This document shows, in pieces, positions 1-7,266 of a DNA stretch of 64,000 nucleotides. The DNA lies in NCBI GenBank assembly GCA_015064355.1, contig SVSJ01000005.1, positions 20,614 to 84,613 of the forward strand, given 5' to 3'. The notes beneath the pieces are model-generated. The model was given only the letters and a program-made list of their open reading frames with translations. It did not search any database and was not told the DNA's origin. The DNA is from Oscillospiraceae bacterium (lineage in GTDB: Bacteria; Bacillota; Clostridia; Oscillospirales; CAG-272). The translations under genes and the position numbers were made by a program. How positions within the stretch are numbered: position 1 is the first letter of the stretch; the number at the start of each line of letters is the position of its first letter.

Positions 1-406
1 AATCGAGGCTGAACGTGAAGCTGCAAGAAAGGCTGCAGAAGCGGCTGAAAAGGCTAATCAGAAGCCCGAAAAGCCCGAAGGCCTTGCCCTGATCGGCATT
101 GAAGACTTTATGGGCGTTGAATTGCGTACTGCACAGATCACAGCTTGTGAAAAGGTGCCGAAGGCCAAGAAGCTTCTCAAGCTGACAATCGACTTAGGTT
201 ACGAAGAACGCACAGTTGTGTCAGGTATTGCAAAGTTCTATGAACCCGACGCACTTATCGGTAAGAAGATCATCGTTGTAGCTAACCTCAAGCCTGCAGT
301 TCTCTGCGGTATTGAATCCAACGGTATGATCCTTGCTTCAGGTGAGGAAACAGTAAGAGTTGTGTTCCTCGATCCCGAAACTCCCCTCGGAGAAAGAGTA
401 AGATAA
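1..406 (+). CDS. metG: Methionyl-tRNA synthetase, C-terminal part (truncated by window edge)
   Basis: Only the last ~134 residues are present; the frame is open from base 2. A charged Ala/Glu/Lys linker is followed by an EMAP/Trbp111-type tRNA-binding OB-fold, recognisable from VELRTAQITACEKVPKAKK near its start and VVANLKPAVLCGIESNGM in the middle. In bacteria this domain sits at the C-terminus of MetRS, dimerises the enzyme and helps hold tRNA-Met. The stop codon overlaps the ATG of tatD by one base (TAATG), so the two are translationally coupled; metG-tatD adjacency is common in Firmicutes. A free-standing Trbp111-like protein cannot be excluded because the catalytic domain lies outside the window, but the linker and context favour MetRS. 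Confidence 0.88.
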   Translation, partial: IEAEREAARKAAEAAEKANQKPEKPEGLALIGIEDFMGVELRTAQITACEKVPKAKKLLKLTIDLGYEERTVVSGIAKFYEPDALIGKKIIVVANLKPAVLCGIESNGMILASGEETVRVVFLDPETPLGERVR

Positions 407-1194
407 TGCTTTTCGATTCACATGCACATTACGATGACGACAGATTCGCCCTGGAATTTGAAGGGGGTACCGACGGTGCTATTGCGAAAGCAACCCGTGA
501 GGGAGTGTCGTACATCGTAAATGTAGGTTCAAATATAGAAACTTCGAAGAATTCCATTGCTCTTGCGGAAAAGTACAGCTTTATTTATGCTGTGGTTGGT
601 ATTCACCCATCCGACGCACAGAGGCTCACAGCTGACAAGATTGATTCTGCCCTTTATGAGGTTGAACGCTTGGCGGCACACGAGAAGGTTGTTGCTGTTG
701 GCGAAATCGGACTTGACTATCACTACGATTATCTCGACAAAGAGCGTCAGGCGTATTTCTTTGATGCGCAGATGGCTATTGCGCGCAAAGTTCATCTGCC
801 TGTGGTTATCCACACAAGAGACGCTTTCGGCGATACCATTGACATACTGAACCGTCATCCGGACATAACAGGTGTTATGCACAGCTACAGCGGCAGTGCT
901 GAATCTGCCCGCCAGCTTTGCGACCGAGGTTGGTACATCTCATTCTCCGGTCCTGTCACCTATAAAAATGCGAACAAGGTGAAGGAAGCGGCTGCAATCG
1001 TTCCGTCAGATAGAATTATGATCGAAACTGACTGCCCATATCTCCCTCCTGTTCCCCATCGCGGCGAGATCAACTATTCGGGATATATGAAGCACACTTG
1101 CCAGGCAGTTGCGGACATCCGCGGTATTACCTTCGAGGAAGCGGCGCGAATCACCTGTGAGAACGCATCACGGTTCTTTGGAATATCTTTATAA
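406..1194 (+). CDS. tatD: TatD family metal-dependent hydrolase (DNase)
   Basis: 262 residues, the usual length for the family. The N-terminal DSHAHYDD motif supplies the first metal ligands of the TIM-barrel amidohydrolase fold; VGEIGLDYHYD carries the bridging glutamate, PVVIHTRDA and GVMHSYSG supply later histidines, and ETDCPYLPP holds the distal aspartate. TatD proteins are Mg-dependent 3'-5' exonucleases or related phosphoesterases of the cytoplasm. The start overlaps the metG stop by one base, so it is the middle gene of metG-tatD-radical SAM. Confidence 0.93.
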   Translation: MLFDSHAHYDDDRFALEFEGGTDGAIAKATREGVSYIVNVGSNIETSKNSIALAEKYSFIYAVVGIHPSDAQRLTADKIDSALYEVERLAAHEKVVAVGEIGLDYHYDYLDKERQAYFFDAQMAIARKVHLPVVIHTRDAFGDTIDILNRHPDITGVMHSYSGSAESARQLCDRGWYISFSGPVTYKNANKVKEAAAIVPSDRIMIETDCPYLPPVPHRGEINYSGYMKHTCQAVADIRGITFEEAARITCENASRFFGISL

Positions 1195-1217
1195 ACTCTC
1201 CCTCATTGGAGGTCAAC

Positions 1218-1814
1218 ATGGTAATTACTTATCAAATCGGCGATAGCCTTTATGTTAACATCACAAATCACTGCACCAACAGATGCGTATTCTGTTTGCG
1301 TGACACTCCTCAACCGGAGCCTTACTGCAATCTGTTCCTTGATCGCGAGCCTACCGTACAGGAGATTGCAGATGATCTGGCATCGTACAATCTGAACGAT
1401 TTTGACGAGATCGTTTTCTGCGGATACGGTGAGCCTACTTGTAGACTATATGATATGCTTGAGGTGTGCAGGAGAATCCGTATGTTCACAAAAACCCATA
1501 TTCGTGTTAACACCAACGGACACGCTTCCCTGATTCAGGCTGAAGACACTCCTCATCTCTTTGCGGGACTTGTGGACTGCGTCTCTATCAGTCTTAACGC
1601 CGCAGATTCAGAAACTTACACCAAGGTTTGCCGCCCACGATTCGGTGAGGACACCTTTGCAGGGGTTGTCAAGTTTGCACGAGAGGTTGCCAGATACGTT
1701 CCAAAGGTTGTTCTGTCAGTAGTTGAAGGAACTATTCCTCCTGAAGACATCGACCGTTGCCGAGACATTGCAAAAAGCGTTGGTGCAACCTTCCGTCTCC
1801 GTGAAATGCAATAA
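1218..1814 (+). CDS. TatD-associated radical SAM protein
   Basis: 198 residues. A C-x3-C-x2-C cluster (C19, C23, C26, in NHCTNRCVFCLRD) should bind the 4Fe-4S cluster of the radical SAM superfamily; FCGYGEPT is the glycine-rich SAM-binding strand. The protein is short, ending soon after the core half-barrel with no extra Fe-S domain. It matches the subfamily known to be encoded just downstream of tatD in Clostridia, whose reaction is not known to me. I chose ATG 1218 because GGAGG (1208-1212) lies six bases before it; an in-frame TTG at 1206 would put the start upstream of that site. A terminator hairpin follows. Confidence 0.85.
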   Translation: MVITYQIGDSLYVNITNHCTNRCVFCLRDTPQPEPYCNLFLDREPTVQEIADDLASYNLNDFDEIVFCGYGEPTCRLYDMLEVCRRIRMFTKTHIRVNTNGHASLIQAEDTPHLFAGLVDCVSISLNAADSETYTKVCRPRFGEDTFAGVVKFAREVARYVPKVVLSVVEGTIPPEDIDRCRDIAKSVGATFRLREMQ

Positions 1815-1821
1815 AAAAATT

Positions 1822-1849
1822 ACATCCTCACTAAATAATGTGAGGATGT
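1822..1849. terminator. Bidirectional terminator between radical SAM gene and tmcAL
   Basis: Perfect 10-bp stem (ACATCCTCAC at 1822-1831 with GTGAGGATGT at 1840-1849) and an 8-base loop. The plus strand continues into TTCTTT and the minus strand into a run of seven T, so it can end both converging transcripts. The tmcAL stop codon (complement of 1831-1833) and its last few codons lie inside the hairpin. Confidence 0.85.
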
Positions 1850-2943
1850 TTCTTTATATATTCAGATGCGGGCTTGCCGGTGCAAAGTGCGTAAAGCTCG
1901 TCTGCTTTTTTTGTGATTTCGTACTGCGTTTTTGCCTCAGTAGAGAGTTTGCTGTCATCAGCAGGCTTTGTTATTATTGGAAGGCGAAGGCTTTTTTTAT
2001 TCTCCGAGAGATACGCCCTGCCTTTTTCGTTCATACCGAGGAGCACGGTGTAAAGTGGGCGGGATATGCTCTGTTCTGCGCCAAGGATCGAGAACAAGAT
2101 CTCGCGGCGAAGCCTGGCTGTCGTGTACTTTTTCGTAGGGAGCTTCCGGATAAATTCTTCCGGAGTGGCAGAGTCTTTCGCAACCTTTGATGCATAGGCA
2201 AGAATGTCGTTCTCTGCTTCGTTTGCATATATACGGCAGTGGTTAAACAGGAGCTGATTATAAACTTCCTCTCTGCACACTGCTGAATTACGGAACACCT
2301 CCAGTGCGGCGTCGGGTATAAACTCACCGCAAGAGCCGACACCCTCTGAAAAGATCTTTCCGCGAAGATCTGTGGCACTTTTTATTTCTGCGATACGGGC
2401 TATCGGACAAAACTCAAGGATTCCCAGTTCTCTGCCGAAGCGAATGTACTCGAGTCCGAGCTTATCGTTTGCACCAAGGCTTTCGGTAATGCCAAAGTAC
2501 TTCATTACGTCATCAAATATCACAGCACTTCCGAGGTCTCTGGCTTCAGCTTCGGCTTTGACGATCGCATTTTTGTATTCGTCTGAAGCCTTAATTCGTG
2601 CTGCTTGTCCAATGAGGTCAAGCTTCCCTGTTTCAGAGCCGAACACCAGTCTTTGTGTCCCAAGTCCTGCTGCAACAGCGACTCCACCAAGGGCGAAGCT
2701 CTCTGCCCCTGAGGAGCACCAGGGAAACGGAAGCTCAACTACTATATCGGCACCGCACTTTACTGCAGCCTCGGCACGCGCATATTTATCGAAAATTGCC
2801 GGTGTTGCACGCTGGGTAAAGTTTCCGCTCATAACGGCAATGTTAACAGAATCCTCACAAGATGCCCCTTTTGCCGAATCAAAAATATATTTATGCCCAC
2901 GGTGCATTGGGTTTAGTTCACAAATCACTGCATTTGTTGTCAT
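1831..2943 (-). CDS. tmcAL: tRNA(Met) cytidine acetate ligase (TmcAL, YlbM family)
   Basis: 370 residues. The N-terminus reads VICELNPMHRGHKYIF: an HxGH-type nucleotidyltransferase motif, followed by AVMSGNFTQR and VVELPFPWCSSGAESFA, all characteristic of the YlbM/TmcAL family. In Bacillus subtilis this enzyme activates acetate with ATP and makes N4-acetylcytidine at position 34 of elongator tRNA-Met. The protein is slightly shorter than the ~400-residue Bacillus form. It stands alone on the minus strand, converging on the metG operon; its last codons are inside the shared terminator. tmcAL next to ackA is suggestive because both use acetate, but they are divergently transcribed. Confidence 0.9.
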   Translation of the reverse strand: MTTNAVICELNPMHRGHKYIFDSAKGASCEDSVNIAVMSGNFTQRATPAIFDKYARAEAAVKCGADIVVELPFPWCSSGAESFALGGVAVAAGLGTQRLVFGSETGKLDLIGQAARIKASDEYKNAIVKAEAEARDLGSAVIFDDVMKYFGITESLGANDKLGLEYIRFGRELGILEFCPIARIAEIKSATDLRGKIFSEGVGSCGEFIPDAALEVFRNSAVCREEVYNQLLFNHCRIYANEAENDILAYASKVAKDSATPEEFIRKLPTKKYTTARLRREILFSILGAEQSISRPLYTVLLGMNEKGRAYLSENKKSLRLPIITKPADDSKLSTEAKTQYEITKKADELYALCTGKPASEYIKKHPHII

Positions 2944-2980
2944 ATTTTATTATTTTTTCCTAAAAAGTATTTGAAACACC

Positions 2981-3009
2981 TTGTAATTTCACAAGTTTTC
3001 ATATATAAT
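2981..3009 (+). promoter_or_regulatory. Candidate sigma-A promoter of ackA, with small palindrome over -35
   Basis: TTGTAA (2981-2986), 17-base spacer, TATAAT (3004-3009), ~60 bases before ackA. The -35 sits inside CTTGTAATTTCACAAG (2980-2995), an imperfect palindrome with perfect 5-bp arms that could be an operator. Confidence 0.55.
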
Positions 3010-3070
3010 TATACTTGATATTTTTTTAACTGTCAAATATTTATCATAATTTTTGGAGGAACTTTTTATT

Positions 3071-4279
3071 ATGAAGGTTTTAGTTGTTAACGCAGGCTCA
3101 TCTTCCCTGAAGTATCAGCTTTTTGATACCGCTACAGAGAGCGTTCTTGCAAAGGGTATTTGCGAAAGAATCGGTATCGATGGCAGAATCGAACACAGAA
3201 AAGGTGAGTCCGGCGAAAAGATCAAGGCTGACTATGCTATGCCTGACCACGCAGTTGCTACTGAGATCGTTATCAAGTATCTCACAGACGCTGAAACAGG
3301 TGTTATCTCCGATATGAGCGAGATCGAGGCTGTGGGACACAGAGTTGTTCACGGTGGTCCTTACTTCTTCCAGTCCGTTCTTCTCAACGATGAAGTTCTT
3401 GAAAAGCTTGAACTCTGCCGTGACTTTGCTCCTCTTCATACAGGCGCACACATCATGGGTATCAAGGGTTGTCTCGCAGTAATGCCCAAGACTCCTCAGG
3501 TTCTCGTATTCGACACAGCTTTCCACCAGTCTATGCCCGAACAGGCTTACACCTACGGTATTTCCTATGAAATGGCTGAAAAGTACCATATCCGCCGCTA
3601 CGGTGCTCACGGTACTTCCCACAGATATGTTTCCCGCGAAATGGCTAAGCTTCTCGACAAGCCCGTAGAAGAAACAAAGATCGTAACCTGCCACATCGGT
3701 AACGGTTCTTCCATCTCAGCTGTTAAGGGTGGCAAGTGCATGGATACTTCCATGGGTCTCACTCCCCTTGAAGGCGTTATGATGGGTACTCGTTGCGGTT
3801 CTATCGACCCTGCCATCGTTCCCTTCCTTATGGAAAGAGAAGGCTGGACTCCCGCTGAAGCTGATGCTTACATGAACAAGAAGTGCGGTTTCCTCGGCGT
3901 TTCCGGTATCTCCTCTGACAGCCGTGACATCGAAGCTGCTATTCTCGAAGGCGACAAGAGAGCTTATACTGCTGCTTCCACCCTCGCTTACCAGATCAAG
4001 AAGTACATCGGTTCCTACGCTGCAGCTATGAACGGCCTTGACGCTGTTGTATTCACCGCTGGTATGGGCGAAAACAACACCGAGCTTCGTGAAAGAGTTT
4101 GCGCTGATATGGAATTCTACGGCATCAAGCTTGACAACGAGCTCAACGCAAAGATCCACCACCAGGGCAACACAGTTGAGATCTCTACACCTGATTCCAA
4201 GGTTAAGGTTTACGTTCTTCCCACAAACGAAGAGCTTATGATCGCATCTGACACAGAAGAAATCGTTTCCAAGCTGTAA
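3071..4279 (+). CDS. ackA: Acetate kinase
   Basis: 402 residues, full length. The N-terminus MKVLVVNAGSSSLKYQLF is the family signature (Asn7 binds phosphate); GHRVVHGG, the histidine region ARRYGAHGTSHRYV-like segment, CHIGNGSSI and GMGENN, which lines the nucleotide site, are all present. AckA makes ATP and acetate from acetyl phosphate, the energy-yielding end of fermentation. GGAGGA (3055-3060) fixes ATG 3071; an in-frame TTG at 3053 is rejected. No phosphotransacetylase gene is adjacent, so pta must lie elsewhere. Codon use is biased toward preferred codons, as expected for a highly expressed enzyme. A terminator follows. Confidence 0.97.
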   Translation: MKVLVVNAGSSSLKYQLFDTATESVLAKGICERIGIDGRIEHRKGESGEKIKADYAMPDHAVATEIVIKYLTDAETGVISDMSEIEAVGHRVVHGGPYFFQSVLLNDEVLEKLELCRDFAPLHTGAHIMGIKGCLAVMPKTPQVLVFDTAFHQSMPEQAYTYGISYEMAEKYHIRRYGAHGTSHRYVSREMAKLLDKPVEETKIVTCHIGNGSSISAVKGGKCMDTSMGLTPLEGVMMGTRCGSIDPAIVPFLMEREGWTPAEADAYMNKKCGFLGVSGISSDSRDIEAAILEGDKRAYTAASTLAYQIKKYIGSYAAAMNGLDAVVFTAGMGENNTELRERVCADMEFYGIKLDNELNAKIHHQGNTVEISTPDSKVKVYVLPTNEELMIASDTEEIVSKL

Positions 4280-4297
4280 TTCAGTATAAACAAAAAT

Positions 4298-4319
4298 CCC
4301 GAGTGATCAAACACTCGGG
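4298..4319. terminator. Bidirectional terminator between ackA and the AraC-type gene
   Basis: 8-bp stem CCCGAGTG/CACTCGGG with a 6-base loop. Plus strand is followed by GTTCTTTTTAT and minus strand by a five-T run. Confidence 0.85.
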
Positions 4320-4326
4320 GTTCTTT

Positions 4327-5184
4327 TTATTTCTTCTGGCTTTTCCTGTATTCTGTTGGGGACTGCTTCATTTGATTCTTGAAAACCTTTGAGAAATACA
4401 GAGGATCGTGATAGCCTACTGCGGTTGCAACATCTTGGATCGTTCTGGTTGTTTCCGCAAGAAGCACGCAGGCGTGGCCTATTCTGCAAGATTTAAGATA
4501 TTCGCTGAATGGTGTATGGAATGCATCAGCAAATTTTCTCGAAAGATACTTGCTGTTGTACCCATACTTTTGCGCGTAGTATTCGATGGACAAATCGTGA
4601 TTGTGGTAGCTGATATCTATGGATTTCCGAATGATCTCGGCTATATTTTCTTCCCGCTTCTGACTCTTGCCGTTAGGCTCGCAAGGAAGCATTGCAAGTG
4701 AATAGTATAAAACTCCCTTTGCAAGAAGCCTCAGATTGCCGGAGTTGCATTTGCCAAGAGCGAGGAACCATATATCTATCAGATCGGACACCTTTTTGTA
4801 AACAGTCTGCCTTCTGCTGATTCCCACAGATGCCAAAATCAGTTCAGCACCCGCTCCCACAAAATTTACATAAAGATATTTCAGGCCCTCAATATTCTTG
4901 AATCCAAATGGAATCATAGGAAACGTAAAAAATACATCTCCAACCTCTATCTTATGCTCATTTCCCTCTGCCACAAATACGGCACTTCCGCCCGTGACCA
5001 GATGGCAGCCAAAGGCCGGATAAACTATTGAATCTCCAAGCTTTTCCGGAGAGGTTTCATATATGAATCGGGTAGTATCAATTACTTCGGGATTATCTTG
5101 TGTGTATGAACTTGAAAACATACAGACATTTTCATCAGGTATATCAATGTTGAATCTGTTAAATTCGTCATTTACGTTACTCAT
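4327..5184 (-). CDS. AraC family transcriptional regulator
   Basis: 285 residues. The N-terminal ~150 residues look like a cupin-type ligand-binding domain (AFGCHLVTGGSAVFVAEG, VGDVFFTFPMIPFGFKN). The C-terminal ~100 residues carry the double helix-turn-helix of AraC/XylS proteins, with YNSKYLSRKFADAFHTPFSE and TIQDVATAVGYHDPLYFSKV. The architecture is that of sugar-responsive activators. It is divergent from an oxidoreductase gene with a 161-base shared promoter region, so that gene is the probable target. ATG 5184 is preferred over the in-frame ATG at 5196 because GGAGAAG lies just upstream of it. The ligand cannot be read from sequence. Confidence 0.88.
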   Translation of the reverse strand: MSNVNDEFNRFNIDIPDENVCMFSSSYTQDNPEVIDTTRFIYETSPEKLGDSIVYPAFGCHLVTGGSAVFVAEGNEHKIEVGDVFFTFPMIPFGFKNIEGLKYLYVNFVGAGAELILASVGISRRQTVYKKVSDLIDIWFLALGKCNSGNLRLLAKGVLYYSLAMLPCEPNGKSQKREENIAEIIRKSIDISYHNHDLSIEYYAQKYGYNSKYLSRKFADAFHTPFSEYLKSCRIGHACVLLAETTRTIQDVATAVGYHDPLYFSKVFKNQMKQSPTEYRKSQKK

Positions 5185-5213
5185 ATTCTTCTCCATCCAA
5201 GTAATGTAAGAAT

Positions 5214-5242
5214 AGTATAAATCATATTTTTTCCGAAGTCAA
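5214..5242 (-). promoter_or_regulatory. Sigma-A promoter of the AraC-type gene
   Basis: On the minus strand TTGACT (5237-5242), 17-base spacer, TATACT (5214-5219), about 30 bases upstream of the start codon. Confidence 0.65.
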
Positions 5243-5283
5243 CAATAAATGGTATATTTCCATAAATATGTCACCAATTTCCA

Positions 5284-5312
5284 TTGAATATAAGGGATAA
5301 TAAGTATACAAT
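5284..5312 (+). promoter_or_regulatory. Sigma-A promoter of the Gfo/Idh/MocA gene
   Basis: TTGAAT (5284-5289), 17-base spacer, TACAAT (5307-5312). It is separated from the divergent AraC promoter by about 40 bases, room for a regulator to act on both. Confidence 0.6.
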
Positions 5313-5345
5313 TTAATTATACAATAAGTACCATGGAGGTATATT

Positions 5346-6638
5346 ATGGCAAAGAAAGTACGCATGGGTGTATTCGGATTCGGCAGAGGCTATCACCTTG
5401 CTCACAGCATTATTGCATCAGGGGCTGAAGTGGTGGCAATCTGCGAAAAGAACGAAAATCAGCACAAGCCCGGAGAGGATTCCCCTTTCAAGGATGCTGT
5501 TTGGTACACCGATTTTGATGAGTTTATCAAGCACGATATGGACGCTGTCCTGCTGGCTAACTATTTTACAGATCATACAGAATATGCAATCAAGTGTATG
5601 GAGGCCGGCAAGCACGTTCTTTCGGAGACTATCAGCAATATAACAATGGCACAGGGGGTACGTCTGGTTCGTGCTAAGGAAAGAACCGGTATGATCTACT
5701 GCCTGCTTGAAAACTATCCTTATTTCAAGGAAAATCTTGAAATGAAGAGAGTTTACGAAACCGGCGAAATGGGCAGACTCGTTTTCGCGGAGGGCGAATA
5801 CGTACATCCTATGGATCCCAAAACCTACAACACCCTCTCCCCTGAAAGAACTCACTGGAGAAACTGGACTCCCCGTACATATTATACCACCCACGCCCTG
5901 GCTCCTCTTATGTTTATGACAGGAGCTATGCCCACAAAGGTTACGGCGATGGCATCATTCAGACCTGAAATTTGCAAGGACACCGCCCTCAGATTCGGTG
6001 ACGCGGCTGCTGTTATCCTTTGTCAGACTGACACAGACGCTGTGTTCCGCGTGATCGGTTGGTCACACTTCGCCCCCCACGGCAATCACTACCGTCTCTG
6101 CTGCACTGACGGCGGTATAGAAGTCAGCCCCACAAACGGTAAGATGAGGCTCACGTTCCACGATTTCACACGCCCCGAAAAGTATGAGCAGGACTCTACC
6201 GAATACGATGCGACCTGGCCCGATGCTGATCTTGGAGAGATCGCAAATCAGTTCGGTCACGGCGGCGGAGACTTCCTTTCCGTTTACTACTTTGTTAAGG
6301 CTATTGAAACCGGTACTGAGCCTTATTGGGACGTTTACCGTGCAACCAGAGCGGCGTCAGTTGCTATTCTCGCTTGGCGCAGCATCCTCAACAATAATAT
6401 GACCTACGATGTTCCCGACTTCCGGAAAGAAGAGGACAGACTGAAGTACGAAAACGACAATATTTCTCCTTATCCACCCAAAGAACCCGAGAACGGTGTT
6501 GACGGGGTTTATGACGTGGATATTCCCTGCTCCTCCAAGCCTTACAATCCTCCAGAGCTTTGGCTTGAAAATCACGATAGAGACTGCCGCGGTGAAGAGC
6601 TTGTTCCAAACGATCTTGAAAAGCAGTTTATAAAATAA
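5346..6638 (+). CDS. Gfo/Idh/MocA family oxidoreductase
   Basis: 430 residues. The N-terminal Rossmann domain opens with VRMGVFGFGRGYH, a GxGxG NAD(P)-binding loop, and continues through AVLLANYFTDHTEYAIKCMEAGKHV. The family normally then has an EKP motif whose lysine is catalytic; here residues 93-97 read SETIS, so the lysine is absent. The C-terminal domain includes HGGGDFLSVYYFVKAIETG, typical of substrate-binding domains in sugar or inositol dehydrogenases. GGAGGT at 5335-5340 sets the start. It is divergent from an AraC regulator and likely belongs to carbohydrate catabolism; the substrate and even redox activity are uncertain because of the missing lysine. Confidence 0.85.
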   Translation: MAKKVRMGVFGFGRGYHLAHSIIASGAEVVAICEKNENQHKPGEDSPFKDAVWYTDFDEFIKHDMDAVLLANYFTDHTEYAIKCMEAGKHVLSETISNITMAQGVRLVRAKERTGMIYCLLENYPYFKENLEMKRVYETGEMGRLVFAEGEYVHPMDPKTYNTLSPERTHWRNWTPRTYYTTHALAPLMFMTGAMPTKVTAMASFRPEICKDTALRFGDAAAVILCQTDTDAVFRVIGWSHFAPHGNHYRLCCTDGGIEVSPTNGKMRLTFHDFTRPEKYEQDSTEYDATWPDADLGEIANQFGHGGGDFLSVYYFVKAIETGTEPYWDVYRATRAASVAILAWRSILNNNMTYDVPDFRKEEDRLKYENDNISPYPPKEPENGVDGVYDVDIPCSSKPYNPPELWLENHDRDCRGEELVPNDLEKQFIK

Positions 6639-6642
6639 AAAA

Positions 6643-6659
6643 AGAGGCTTTACGCCTCT
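6643..6659. terminator. Bidirectional terminator
   Basis: AGAGGC/GCCTCT stem with TTTAC loop between convergent genes. Plus strand continues into a run of T from 6661; minus strand into a run of seven T. Confidence 0.8.
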
Positions 6660-6664
6660 CTTTT

Positions 6665-7219
6665 TTATTCGTTTTCTTTTATTGCCTTGAAGCTCTTTTT
6701 ATACATGATAAAGTACATTACCGCTGCGACTATTGCAGCTGCAAGACAAGCGGAGATCATTGTCCACACAGCCCAGTCCGGAAGTGTCTTGAACAAAAAC
6801 AGAACGATCAGTGTGAAATCAATGAGGAATGTTGATATCTTTCCGTGGAGTCTTGCTGCGTGAACGTCCTTTGTTTTCTTATAATACACAAGTCCGACAA
6901 CTCCCATTCCGATCTCTTTCACGAACAGTACGGCAAACAGTACAGTAAGCTGCGGATAGGTGCTCAAAAGGCACAAAATCATTGCAAGCTGCATAAGCTT
7001 ATCAGCGAATCCGTCAAGGCCTTTACCGAACTTCGACACAGCATCATACTTTCTCGCCACCTTACCATCCACCATATCTGTAAGGCAAGACAGTGCAAGA
7101 ACAGCTACCGCCCACAAGTGGCAACCCTGTGTGTGATAAAGAATGATTATAGGAATTATGAGAAATATTCTCAAAAAGCTGAGGATATTCGGTATTTGTT
7201 TAACGAACTTCTTATTCAT
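6665..7219 (-). CDS. CDP-alcohol phosphatidyltransferase (PgsA-like)
   Basis: 184 residues, several membrane segments. The full family signature D-x2-D-G-x2-A-R-x8-G-x3-D-x3-D is present (DMVDGKVAR at about 48-56 then GKGLDGFADK). The N-terminus KQIPNILSFLRIFLIIPI resembles phosphatidylglycerophosphate synthases. Such enzymes transfer a phosphatidyl group from CDP-diacylglycerol to an alcohol; PGP synthase or a cardiolipin-type synthase are both possible. It lies 47 bases downstream of the ABC transporter gene on the same strand with no clear terminator between, so it may be the last gene of the two-component/ABC transcript. AGGAGA precedes the start. Confidence 0.85.
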   Translation of the reverse strand: MNKKFVKQIPNILSFLRIFLIIPIIILYHTQGCHLWAVAVLALSCLTDMVDGKVARKYDAVSKFGKGLDGFADKLMQLAMILCLLSTYPQLTVLFAVLFVKEIGMGVVGLVYYKKTKDVHAARLHGKISTFLIDFTLIVLFLFKTLPDWAVWTMISACLAAAIVAAVMYFIMYKKSFKAIKENE

Positions 7220-7266
7220 GATTTTCTCCTGGAGAACTCAAAAATTTTACAAAGATGACAATTTGA

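Noticed and set aside
2980..2995. Rex operator at ackA
   Set aside because: Rex sites are 18-bp (TTGTTAA-N4-TTAACAA type); this palindrome has 5-bp arms and a 6-base centre.
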